DNA of 64,000 nucleotides from Rheum nobile (Eukaryota; Streptophyta; Magnoliopsida; Caryophyllales; Polygonaceae): positions 868,001-932,000 of the forward strand of contig WOAB01000606.1 in the NCBI GenBank assembly GCA_027886185.1. Reading direction: 5' to 3'. Of this stretch, positions 32,801 through 44,219 are shown piece after piece. The translations under genes were made by a program, and so were the position numbers. Every line of letters starts with the position of its first letter. The first letter of the stretch is position 1. The notes under the pieces are model-generated. The model had not been told where the DNA came from. It saw only the letters and a list, made by a program, of their open reading frames with translations, and searched no databases.

Positions 32801-33032
32801 TACTTAGAGTTCAGTCATGTAATGTAAGAAACCGTGTAACCGTATAATAGATTCGGAGATCTGGTCAACAATGTTTTTCAAGTTTATTAAATACATGTGT
32901 TTGATACAAAATTGAGCATTAAAACTTGTAATATTAGTAAAAGAGAGTGGTAGAAGGAGTTACAGATTGAGAAGGGACAAGAATTGAGGATAGGCGATAA
33001 GGCTCCTCCACCACCATCTGACCTCCCTGCAT
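29850..33032 (-). CDS. Pyruvate kinase, cytosolic type, 15 coding exons
   Basis: Catalyses phosphoenolpyruvate + ADP to pyruvate + ATP, the last step of glycolysis. Exons on the minus strand: 33032-32964, 32613-32517, 32439-32342, 32267-32112, 32031-31957, 31872-31741, 31630-31550, 31358-31290, 31153-30919, 30836-30748, 30670-30575, 30482-30415, 30329-30230, 30143-30087, 30002-29850. All introns are GT-AG and all phases agree, giving 524 residues without lesion, the length usual for this plant subfamily. Start MQGGQMVVEEPYRLSSIL; no transit peptide, hence cytosolic. Motifs: KIVVTLGPKS (30-39), VARFDFSS (56-63), LDTVGPE (91-97, start of the B domain), AKVETVEG with K254 and E256, SRGNLGIDLPPEKV (277-290), VTRVVDSM (310-317), RPTRAEATDVANAVLDG (322-338). 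N280 replaces the metal-binding Asp of classical enzymes; I recall Asn here in this plant subgroup too. Expression cannot be judged from sequence. Confidence 0.95.
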
Positions 33033-33539
33033 TTCGCCTCTGAAAAAGTGGAAACAGCTTAGAAGAGAGAGAGAATTTGAGTAGAGACTAGAGAGTATAA
33101 AAGTAAAGAGAGAAAAGGTTAGGTGGATAAGTTATTTACAATATTTCCACAGATAAGAGAAATTAATAGTGGCAAAATATTTAATTTTTTTTAGTAATAT
33201 GACATTAGAGTTTATAGAGTTAAATATGGTGGTACTTATAAATGATTAATTTTTATACATCAATACTTATAAAAAAACATCATACTATAAGACTAAAATA
33301 ACAATCAAAATCAGTATTGAACCACTATAGTTCTCCAAACAAAAGTTGAATGTTAAATAGAAGTTATATTATGTTATCCGAGCGAAAAACTATGATCTGT
33401 TTCTATAATAAATTTTACAAAAAACTAATTTTATATAAAAATCTATATGATACTACATAATAGTTTTAATCAAAGTGAAATATTTTTTGTCTTTAACTAA
33501 TTTCTTAGCTTAGCATAGTACAAGTTGGTTCTTTAAATT
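33033..33539 (-). promoter_or_regulatory. 5' leader and proximal promoter of the pyruvate kinase gene
   Basis: Upstream of ATG 33032 the minus strand is a CT-rich leader (TCTCTCTCTC near 33067-33076), typical of plant 5' UTRs, then AT-rich sequence. I see no unambiguous TATA box. The 271-bp tandem array begins at about 33540, 0.5 kb from the start codon. Confidence 0.5.
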
Positions 33540-36500
33540 TATGGCTAAGAATATTGTTTGCTACGTTTTTGGAAAGAATATATTATACAAAATATTCATA
33601 TTGTATGCATATTTGGCTAATATGGGCAGAAATTTTATTTTCTTTGATTTTATATGATTTTCGAAAAACCAACAAAAAAAATGAGAGCAGGACACATGGC
33701 AAATTAAATATCGTGATGCCACATGGCAGCAGAAAATTTTGGTTCATTTTGGGGGCGACACGTGGCGTAGTAGGTATTCTACTTTAGTAATATAGTAGAT
33801 TACATACAAAAAAATATGGCCGAGAATATTGTTTGCTACATTTTTGGAAAGAATAGATTATACAAAATATTCCTAATGTATGCATATCTGGCTAATATGG
33901 ACAGAGATTTTTATAATCTTTGATTTTATTTGATTTTTGAAAAACCAACGAAAAAAATGAGAGCTTGACACGTGGCAAATTCAATATCGTGATGCCACGT
34001 GGCAGCAGAAACTTTTGGTTCATTTTGGGGGCGTCACGTGATATAGTAGGTATTCTACTTTAGTAGATATATAGTAGATTACGTACAAAAAATATATGGC
34101 TGAGAATATTTTTGCTACGTTTTTGGAAAGAATAGATTATACAAATATTCATATTGTATGCATATCCGGCTAATATAGGCATAGATTTTATTTGATTTTC
34201 AAAAAACCAACGAAAAAAATGAGAGTTTGACAAGTGGAAAATTCAATACCGTGATGCCACGTGACAACAGAAAATTTTGGTTCATTTTCGGGGCGTCACG
34301 TGGCGTAGTAGGTATTCAACTTTAGTATATTACGTACAAAAATTATATGGCCGAGAATATTGTTTTCTACGTTTTTGGAAAGAATAGATTATACAAAATA
34401 TTCATATTGTATGCATATCCGGCTAATATGGGCAGATATTTTATTTTCTTTGATTTTATTTGATTTTTGAAAAACCAACGAAAGAATGAGCGCTTGACAC
34501 GTGACAAATTCAATACCGTGATGCCAAGTGGCAACATCAAATTTTGGTTCATTTTGGGGGCGTCATGTGGCGTAGTAGGTTTTTTACTTTAGTAGATTAC
34601 GTACAAAACATATATGGATGAGAGTATTGTTTCCTACGTTTTTGGAATGAAGATTATACAAAATATTCATATTATATGCATTTCCGGCTATTATGGGCAG
34701 AGATTTTATTTTCTTTAATTTTATTTGATTTTCGAAAAACTAACGAAAAAATGAGAGCTTGACAAATAGCAAATTCAATACCGTGATGCCACGTGACAGC
34801 AGAAAATTTTGGTTCATTTTGGGGCGTCACGTGGCGTAGTAGGTATTCTACTTTAATAGATATATAGTAGATTACATACAAAAAATATATGTTCGAGAAT
34901 ATTGTTTGCTACGTTTTTGGAAATAATAGATTATACAAAATATTCATATTGTATGTATATCCGGCTAATATGGACAGAGATTTTATTTTCTTTGATTTTT
35001 AAAAAACCAACGAAAAGAATGAGAGCTTGACATGTGGCAAATTCAATATCGTGATGCCACGTGACAGTAGAAAATTTTGGTTCATTTTGGAGGCGTCATG
35101 TGGCGTAGTAGGTATTCTAATTTAGTAGATATATAATAGATTACGTACAAAAAATATATGGCCGAGAATATTGTTTGTTACGTTTTTAGAATGAATAGAT
35201 TATACAAAATATTCATATTATATGCATATCCGGCTAATATGGGCAGAGATTTTATTTGATTTTTAAAAAACCAATGAAGAAATGAGAGCTAAACACGTGG
35301 CAAATTCAATACCGTGATGCCATATGGCGCCTAGAAATTTTTGGTTCATTTTGGGGGCGCCACGTGGCGTAGTAGGTATTTTACTTTAGTAGATATATAG
35401 TAGATTACGTACAAATAATATATGGCCGAGAATATTGTTTGCTACGTTTTTGGAAAGAATAGATTATACAAAATATTCATATTGTATGCATATCCGGCTA
35501 ATATGGGCAGATATTTTATTTTCTTTGATTTTATTTGATTTTCAAAAAACCAACGAAAAAATGAGAGCTTGACACCTGACAAATTTAATACCGTGATGCC
35601 ACATGGCAACTAGAAAATTTTGGTTCATTTTGGGGGCGTCACGTGGCGTAGTAGCTAAGTATTCTACTTTAGTAGATATATAGTAGATTACGTACAAAAA
35701 TTATATGACCGAGAATATTGTTTGCTACATTTTTGGAAAGAATAGATTATACATAATATTCATATTGTATGCATATCTGGCTAATATGGACAAAGATTTT
35801 ATTTTCTTTGATTTTCGAAAAACCAACGAAAAAAATGAGAGTTGAACACGTGGCAAATTCAATATCATGATGCCACATGGCAGCAGAAAATTTTGGTTCA
35901 TTTTGGGGGAGCCACGTGGCATAGTATGTATTTCTACTTTAGTAGATATATAGTAGATTATGTACAAAAAATATATGGCCGAGAATATTGTTTGCTACGT
36001 TTTTGAAAAGAATAGATTATACAAAATATTCATATTGTATGCATATCCGGCTAATATGGGCAAGGATTTTATTTTCTTTGATTTTATTTGATGTTCAAAA
36101 AACCAACGAAAAAATGAGAGCTTGACACGTGGTAAATTCAATACCGTGATGCCACGTAGCAGTAGAAAATTTTGGTTTATTTTGGGGGTGCCACATGGCG
36201 TAGTAGGTGTTCTACTTTAGTAGATATATAGTAGATTACGTACAAAAAATATATGGCCGGGATTATTGTTTGCTACGTTTTTGAAAATAATAGATCATAC
36301 AAAATATTCAAATTATATGCATATCCGACTAATATGGGCAGAGATTTTATTTTCTTTGATTTTATTTGATTTTCGAAAAACCAACGAAAAAATAAAATCT
36401 TGAAACGTGGCAAATTCAATACCGTGATGCCAAGTGGCATCAGAAAATTTTGGTTCATTTTGGGGGCGCCTCGTGGCGTATTAGATATTCTACTTTAGTA

Positions 36501-37060
36501 GATATATAGTAGATTACGTACAAAAAATATATGGCCGAGAATATTGTTTGCTACGTTTTTGGAAATAATAGATTATACAAAATATTCATATTGTATGCAT
36601 ATCCGACTAATATGGGCAGAAATTTTATTTTCTTTGATTTTCGAAAAACCAACGAAAATAATTAGAGATGGACACGTGGCAAATTCAATACCGTGATGTC
36701 ACGTGGCAACATAAAATTTTGGTTCATTTTGGGGGCGCCACGTGGCGTAGTTGGTATTCTACTTTAGTAGATATATAATAGATTATGTACAAAAAATATA
36801 TGGCCGAGAATATTGTTTGCTATATTTTTGGAAAGAATAGATTATACAAAATATTCATATTGTATGCATATCCGACTAATATGGGTAGAAATTTAATTTT
36901 CTTTGATTTTCGAAAAACCAACGAAAAAATGAGAGCTTGACACGTGACAAATTCAATACCGTGATGTCACATGACAGTAGAAAATTTTGATTTATTTTAG
37001 GGATATCACGTGACATAGTAGATATTCTACTTTAGTAGATATATAGATAGACTATAGTAG
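33540..37060 (-). repeat. Tandem array: about 13 copies of a ~271-bp G-box-rich unit
   Basis: The landmark TTTTGGTTCATTTTGGGG recurs about every 271 bp at roughly 33735, 34015, 34276, 34543, 34808, 35078, 35340, 35620, 35890, 36170, 36445 and 36717, with a degenerate copy near 36985. Each unit contains two or three CACGTGGC-type words (plant G-box/ABRE core), an ATTCATATTGTATGCATATCC block and a TCTACTTTAGTAGA hairpin. Copies differ by point changes and indels up to about 20 bp. Some central copies are closer to each other, as expected from unequal exchange. Read on the minus strand, each unit begins like the Helitron-type end at 37234. It has no coding content. Confidence 0.93.
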
Positions 37061-37233
37061 ATTGTGTCAACCCTCTCCTATGTGCGGCCTTACAAGTTAC
37101 ACCACTCCACTAACCCATTTTTTTTTCTTTTTACAACTTGAGAATTCGAGATGGAAATTAATTTTTGGTTTCAATCATAGTAACCTTATTCGATCAATAA
37201 TAAAAGCGGATCCCCTATAATTCGGAAGAAAAA

Positions 37234-37370
37234 TCTACTATATAACTACTAAACGCAAATACCGACTAAGTCACGTGGCGCTCTCAGAATGAGCCCGAAT
37301 TTTACGCTGCCACGTGACGTCACGGTATTGAATTGGACACATGGCGGCCTGTGATTTTTTTTAGATTTAT
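37234..37370 (+). mobile_element. Helitron-like 5' terminus, inverted relative to the array
   Basis: Starts TCTACTATATAACTACTAAAC and for about 130 bp matches the reverse complement of the array unit, including GTCACGTGGCGCTC, GCTGCCACGTGACGTCACGG and TATTGAATTGGACACATGG. A 5' TC start preceded by A, no target duplication, and a helicase relic downstream in the same orientation suggest the left end of a Helitron. I could not identify a matching 3' CTRR end with hairpin. Confidence 0.45.
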
Positions 37371-40300
37371 TTATTTTAAAAATTATGTATCCTTCCTTTT
37401 TTCTACATTTTACAATAACTTTTACATATATCAATTTTCTTATTTAACAAATACAACTTACCATGTTTAAAAAAAAATCTATTTAATAAAATATAATATA
37501 AGATAGTCTAATAATTTACTTTCTAGATATGTTATATTAAAATATGTAAGATTATCACTTTCCAAATTTTTACCCACTAGGGTACATATTAGGTTTATTT
37601 TGGTGAAATCAATAAAATATATGAATACAATAAACTTGTACGAAAAATTAATTGTTACATAGCACTAATTTATTATGGGTTAGTAGAAGATTCTTGAAAT
37701 ATTAGTGCAATAATTTATACAACTATGAGAACTTCTCAACTTATTTTTCTCTACATTTAATTTTTTTTAAATAATTATATCCTTAAAGAGTAGATAGATC
37801 ATTATTATTTATAATTTTAATTCTTAAAAAAACTTAAACAAAATTTTAAAATTAACCTCACATGTTAGAATATTCTGCAAACTCCCAAATATTATATCTC
37901 CTATATTCAATATCATCTACATTTTTTAAATTAAGTTTTAATACGGTGAATTTTATGAGTCCACTACACTTTTTAAGGCAGCTTTGGATATGTGATTTCA
38001 TGATTTTATTAGATGAACATTTAAGACAAGATTACCAATATTGATAAGACTTTTCTTTGGCAAGAATGCGATCTACCTATATATTTGTTTTAAAGATTAG
38101 TTAATACTCAAAGTTGATTTTATGGGAATAAGGATGTTAACAATATATCTTATTTTATTGAAAAAAATTATATTAATTAATTTTATCATAAATAGAATTA
38201 ACTAATTTTGTATGGTTTTATTAAGATTCGTGAATAATTAATTATCAGAATGGTTATATATTTTTTAAATAATTATCACATTGACTATTTTTAAAATAGT
38301 TATATATCATAGAACAAATGTGTCGTACAATGCATTTTATTTCACAAAAACGTATCTATATACTTTTTTTACCATTATCTTTCTTTTATATTTTTAACCT
38401 ATCATACTTAATATGATTTTATAAAGTCTTTTTTTCTTATGGATCTTATCAAAATATACGTACAAATAACGTATTTTTCATATTAATATTTATTTTACAA
38501 GGTAAATTGTTGTTGAAATATAACCTATTAAAGGAATTATATTCAACATTTTAATGGAATGATAGATATATAATGTATAAAAATACCTATTTATTAGATT
38601 TAATATAATATTATATAATATTCTCATAGACATATCAAACGAAATGTGTTTAACATATTATTATTGCTAGACAATTTGGCAAGTGATGCAATATAACAGA
38701 ATATTTAAGGTCATTTTGCTAGACAATTTGTATCTTAAGCTCCTTCTACTAAGGAGGCCTTTCATATTTCTTTTTATTACCAAATATAAAGTATGTTCTT
38801 GACTATAAAAAATATATTTTAATTATGTGCAGATTATGACAAATGTGATATTATCATATTTCTAAGTATTTCGTTTGCGAATGATAACTATTTTTCATCT
38901 TAAATGTATTTACAATCCCAATATGTTTCATAAGAATTTGTTATATGTCGTTAACATGCAATATTTTTCTACAATATGAATAATGGGTAATGATATTAGG
39001 TGTATCAATTAACTCTATTGTAAAGCAAGAAGCTTAGAAGATACATGTTCGATGTATTCACATATAGTATTTTGTAAGATTTCTAGGAAATAATGACATT
39101 ATCGACAAAGAAATGAGTTTTATTGATGAGAAGTGATTGAATTTATCTATGTATGTTTTGTTCATGGCATATATCAATTCTATTATTTCATAGTGCACTA
39201 ATTCATATATATCATCTAATTTTTTAGGAGATGTATAATATATGTTTTGTAAGATAAATAATGTTGGTATATAGTATATACCCTTATTCTTCTCTTTCAT
39301 ACAAGATGATTTTGCAGATGAGCACATATGTCAAACTCATTGATTATCTCAATTCCACAAAATAGATTTTTTTTTCTTAATTTTAATAAAATATTCACCA
39401 AATCCCTCGGCATAATCTACTTGATTGGTATGTATTATATTTATTTGAATTATTCTTCCACAAATATATTCATCTTATTTTACTGATCAATAATATATTA
39501 ATTATGAGTATAGATGTTATCGGACCACACTTGAAAGTAATTGTCGATTTCTTCATATGTGAGAATTAAGTTGACATGAAACGATATAATAGGGTAAAAT
39601 TTTGGTGAAAAAATTGTTGTATGTATTATTTCTTCTTCGATATTGTAAGCTCTATTTAGAAGCATAATCTTGAATAGATAGAAAAGTCTATTTTATTAGA
39701 GAATCTCAATTTATATGCGTATGGAGTTTTTAACCCTTTATTTTCCTAAGTAATCTTGAATAGATAGAAAAGTCTATTTTTCATATATCTTATTTGATGG
39801 TGTAAGTAAATATATATCAACTAATCTTGCTATATCATCTTAAAACACTTATGGTTTTTACAAATCTTCTCTATAATTTTTCTACATATTGAAGCTATAC
39901 AATATTTTTACGATCAAGTTCACAAATTGCTTAAAATCGTAGATTTCTATAAAGAATATATAAAATATTATTGAAAAGATTCTCTCGAAGTCGATTAAGA
40001 TAAATCCAGTGTTTATGTTGTAGTAGTTTACTTGCCAATTTTCATAACTAATGTATTTCGTAGAGTCTATTGAAAGTCATTTAAATCCAATTTATACGAA
40101 CTAAAGAGCATATAGTATGTTGTATTTATCAAGTGCATTGTTTATATATGTATTATATTATATTATGATATATATATGCTCTTTCCTAATGTATTTTTAT
40201 CTTCAAACGACAACTCTATAAAATAAATAACCCACTTTAACATAATTGTAAACCAAATTTCATATGGGCCTAATCTTCACAACGTATTTGTTAAATATAA

Positions 40301-40429
40301 TTTATCATTATTATTATTATTTTTTAAAGTACTTATTTGTTGTAGTTAATATAGTTTGATCATCTTCACAAGTTATGGTTTTGTTAACTTTACAACTTAA
40401 GTTCATGTACAAAACTATCTGAATTGATT
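37371..40429. other. Very AT-rich stretch without recognisable gene
   Basis: About 3 kb of AT-rich DNA. The longest ORF (39058-39327, minus) resembles nothing known. If the Helitron reading is right, this is where Rep and the N-terminal part of the helicase would lie, but no such motif is left. Confidence 0.5.
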
Positions 40430-41523
40430 TGTGATGCCAACTTATTATCTGGGATGAGATCCGATGACGAATAGATTCTATTTTGAAGCATTAGACATGA
40501 CTTTAAAAGATATTCTATGGGTTACAAATCCCCTTAGTTCAGTACAACCTTTTGGAGGGAAAGTCGTAGTATTTGGTGGAGACTTTAGGCAAATCCTACC
40601 CATTATCACAAAAGGAAGCAAGCAAGATATTACTTTTGCCACCATTAATTCCTCTTATTTGTGGGAATATTGCAAAATTCTTAATTTGACAAGAAACATG
40701 AGGATTCAACAAGGTATATCTGATTATGATATCCAAGAAGCAAAAGAATTTTCTGAAAGGGTATTAAGCACCAGAGATGGTACTATAGGCGATGACAAGA
40801 TGGAGAAGCACAAATACAAATTCCTGATGAACTATTGGTGAAGGATTATGACTTAGATCTGATTCCAGCAATTATTAAGTTTGTTTATCCCTCTCTTTTG
40901 GACAATCAATTGTCTCCAAAATACTTTGAATAACGAGCAATTCTTGCACCACCACATGAAGAGGTAGATAGAGTTAATAACTATATATTGTCTTTGTTAC
41001 CAGGTAATGAAAAAGTCTATCTCAGTTCGGATAGCCTTTGCAAGACATGTTTTATTACAGACAATGATGCAAGTATTTATATTTCTGACTACTTGAAAAG
41101 TATTAGATGTTTTGGTGTCCCAAATCATGTATTGAAAACTAAGGTTAAGGTCCCTATTATGCTGCTTTGAAATATTGATCATTCTTTAAATTTATGCAAT
41201 GGGACAAGATTGATAACCACGCAGCTCGACAGTCATGTCATACAAGGAAGAACTATTTTAACTACAATATTAGACATATAGTTTTGAATCCTCGCATGCT
41301 CATGTCACCGTCAAACACTTCATACCCGTTCAAGTTTCAACGAAGACAATTTCTTTTGAGTGTCTGTTTTGTTATGACGATAAACAATAGCCAGGGCCAA
41401 TCTCTTATAAATGTCGGTTTGTATCTTCCACGCCCTGTTTTTGCTCATGGTCAGTTTTATGTTGCATCACTCATGGTCAGTTTTGTGTTGCATCATCAAG
41501 AGTTACTAGCAAGAAAGGTTTGA
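40430..41523 (+). pseudogene. Helitron-type PIF1 helicase, C-terminal relic
   Basis: Consecutive blocks of the Helitron Rep/Hel helicase in broken frames: YFEALDMTLKDIL, PFGGKVVVFGGDFRQILPII (helicase motif II/III region), ATINSSYLWEYCKILNLTRNMR, ILAPPHEEVDRVNNYILSLLPG, CFGVPNHVLKTKVKVPIMLL, LCNGTRLI (shifted), MLMSPSNTSYPFKFQRRQFLLSVCF, MTINNSQGQSL and GLYLPRPVFAHGQFYVA. Together these span motifs III-VI. The Walker A motif, the Rep nuclease domain and an intact frame are missing. In an active Helitron this protein unwinds DNA during rolling-circle transposition. Stops at about 40839, 40931 and 41168 plus frameshifts show it is dead. Confidence 0.88.
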
Positions 41524-41803
41524 AAATTTTGATATAGGACAAAAACAAAAAAAGATCTAATACTACTACCAATGTAGTATACAACAAAGTTTTTCATAAT
41601 TTGTAGTAATTTTGAATATCTTACGAGATTTTATGTTTAGGGTTTCATTTTCATGTATTAGATAAATATTTTGATTATGCTTTATCGTTTTAGTAGTATA
41701 GATGTTAGGGATATGACTATCCACGTTTTAAAACTACTTAACCAATTTTACTATTAATAAAGTTATGGAGAGTTTCGCATCTCTTTTGATAATGTATTTT
41801 GTT
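41524..41803. other. AT-rich spacer after the helicase relic
   Basis: No feature recognised between the helicase remains and the left inverted-repeat arm. Confidence 0.4.
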
Positions 41804-43226
41804 AATTGAATACGGTGAAGGACGGTTAGCCATCCCCACGCTTGAACAACTGTTACAATCTCCCAATTTCATGGCTGCTCATATCTCAACGAAAAACCCA
41901 TTTATTGGCAAAACGAAAAACCCATTTATTGGCAATTAAATTGCCAATTAAAGTCCATTCTGCAAGCAAGATACACGTACAACTGAACGGGCCTATTGGG
42001 GGCGATCCCTTCATTGGACCTTTCACATGAAAGCCTAATACTCCTGTATGTCATCCCACAGGACTGTTCGACCCACACTTATTTGAAATACTTCTTCAGC
42101 ATATACATATTACAATAAATGAGAGCATTAATTGGTTCATCCGTCTTCTTTATATATTTATAGATTCCACAAGAAATATTTATCTCAAATACAACTAGTT
42201 TTCTCAAAGTATAACACCTAATTTATTCTCTGTTGATCATTATGTAGAAACAAGAACGTTGTTTTTCTTCAATTTCTACTTCAAATGTACACTTTTTTTA
42301 TTGTCTAAAGACTTGGACTTCTATCCTTTCAACACTTTACTTGGTGACAGTCCGGTGACAAAATATCTGGGACGTAGAGGAATATATATCAATTGATCGA
42401 ATTGGGCAAATCGTGAATAAGACATACAAAAAATAAACACTTAAAAAATTAAATATATTACTATCATTATTAATATTATCCTTCCATACGTAATTCAAGT
42501 CGAGAGTAGAGTTACGAGAACAACCGTGTGATAAAAAACAAACGTAAAAGTACATGTCAATACTAAATTATAATATATTATTCACAATATAATAATATCT
42601 AATACAATGACATAAATCTTTTTTATATAAAAAAAATATACATAGACATCCAAGTAAATAACATTATATATAATAAAAATTTTGTTTTGTGCATTAGCGT
42701 CGGTATACTATTAGGAATAATTAAAATACAATTTAGTATAATAATAAAATTATGATAAAGAAAATAAATTTACATAATCTATATAATAGTAATAATAATA
42801 ATAATAATAATAAAATTCTCATTAAATCGAAAAATGGAGTTGAATGATATCGAACTCTCAAATTTTAGAGTGTTACGTTTAGTAATTAACATTAATATTT
42901 ATTTAAAATGATTAAATAAATATAATGTCGAATGATCTCTACCGCACAAATTATCAACATCACATTTAGATGTTTGATATTACACTAAAATGTTTAAAAG
43001 ATAGCCACTGTAAGTTTATTTCTCAACCATTTTTAGAAGGATTGGATTTCAGATTTTTAGACTAGGTAGAGAATTTCTTCCTCACTAACAACATAAACAT
43101 TTTTTTGTGTCACTAACCCATGATTACATATGCGTAGGTGAATGATCTTAACATGTTAATATTCTTGCAAAATGGTTATGCTTCATTAATTTGTATATCT
43201 TCTCAAATAAACGGAACATAAAATTT
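41804..43226 (+). repeat. Left arm of a 1.4-kb inverted repeat
   Basis: AATTGAATACGGTGAAGGAC at 41804 to CGGAACATAAAATTTT at about 43226 matches, inverted, 46185-47596 with only scattered differences (for example 22 versus 20 bp in the AATAAT microsatellite near 42790/46610). Both arms contain the duplicated CGAAAAACCCATTTATTGGC. No gene is inside. Outer flanks differ on the two sides and show no target duplication. Confidence 0.93.
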
Positions 43227-43334
43227 TAACATGTTAAATTTTTTTAAGATTACGAGTTTGAACTTTTGTCATTGTTTTTTTGTTAAAATTTAAAACTTTT
43301 GAGAACAATGAACATGTATAAATAATATAAAATA

Positions 43335-44210
43335 GAGGTTTTGCACCAAACCACCGGTTATATGGCCCATTTTACACGAAATGACCCGTTATATCGATAA
43401 TTATTCTAAACCACCCATTAATAGGCTTCCGTTAACAAAAAGTCACCCAAGAGATCATTCTGTCAGTTTTGCCATTAATTCGTGTGAAAAGACCCTTATA
43501 CCCCCGTTATTTTTTAAGATTACGAGTAATACCGTTTTATATTTATTAATATTTTTTATTGATTTATTTTTTTAAAAATGTAAAAATATATTTTACCCCG
43601 AAATTCAATGTTTTGATTTTTTTACAAAAATCAATTTGTTTTGATTTTTTTATATATAGTACATGAGTTAGTATGTTAAAGTGCATCATTAAAATGCTAA
43701 AGTGCATGGTATGACTTTGTTTTACACATGAAGTGCAAGAGTTAGTATGTTAAAGTGTATGATTAAAATGCTAAATGCATGATATTAATTTTTGGAAAAA
43801 AAATTTAAAAATGATAATCTTTGAGAAAAATATATGTTTTTAAAAATAAATAAATAAAAATATAAAATTAAGTGCATACATAAACATATATAAACATAAT
43901 TTTTTTTTTTGGGGGGGGGGGGATTTTGGGAAAAACAATTTCGTAAAAAAAACTTCAGGGAAAAAATTCTGGAAATAAATGTTCTTTGAAAAAAAAAAGT
44001 AAAAACAAATGGTATTACTCGTAATTTTAAAAAAGAATGAGGGGTATAAGGGTCTTTTCACACAAATTAACTTCAAAAGTGACGGAAGGATCTCTTGGGT
44101 GGCTTTTTGTTAACGGAAGCTTTTTAATGGGTGGTTTAGAATAATTATCGACATAACGGGTGGTTTCCTGCAAAATGGGTCATATAACGGGCGGTTTGGC
44201 GTAAAAACCC
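43335..44210. mobile_element. Mutator-type MITE with long TIRs
   Basis: Terminal inverted repeats of about 210 bp (left GAGGTTTTGCACCAAACC, right GGTTTGGCGTAAAAACCC). They are flanked by perfect 9-bp duplications TATAAAATA at 43326-43334 and 44211-44219. Long TIRs plus 9-bp duplications are diagnostic of Mutator-like elements. The core includes a T10-G12 run near 43903-43922 and has no coding capacity. It lies inside the spacer of the large inverted repeat. Confidence 0.92.
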
Positions 44211-44219
44211 TATAAAATA

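Noticed and set aside
29850..33032. Pyruvate kinase as a pseudogene
   Set aside because: It first looked fragmentary because it falls into many short open frames. Placing GT-AG introns gives 15 exons with consistent phases and a complete 524-codon product.
33540..37060. CRISPR-like or other regularly spaced array
   Set aside because: Units are ~271 bp, contiguous and diverge along their whole length, with no short conserved repeat/unique spacer alternation; the genome is eukaryotic.
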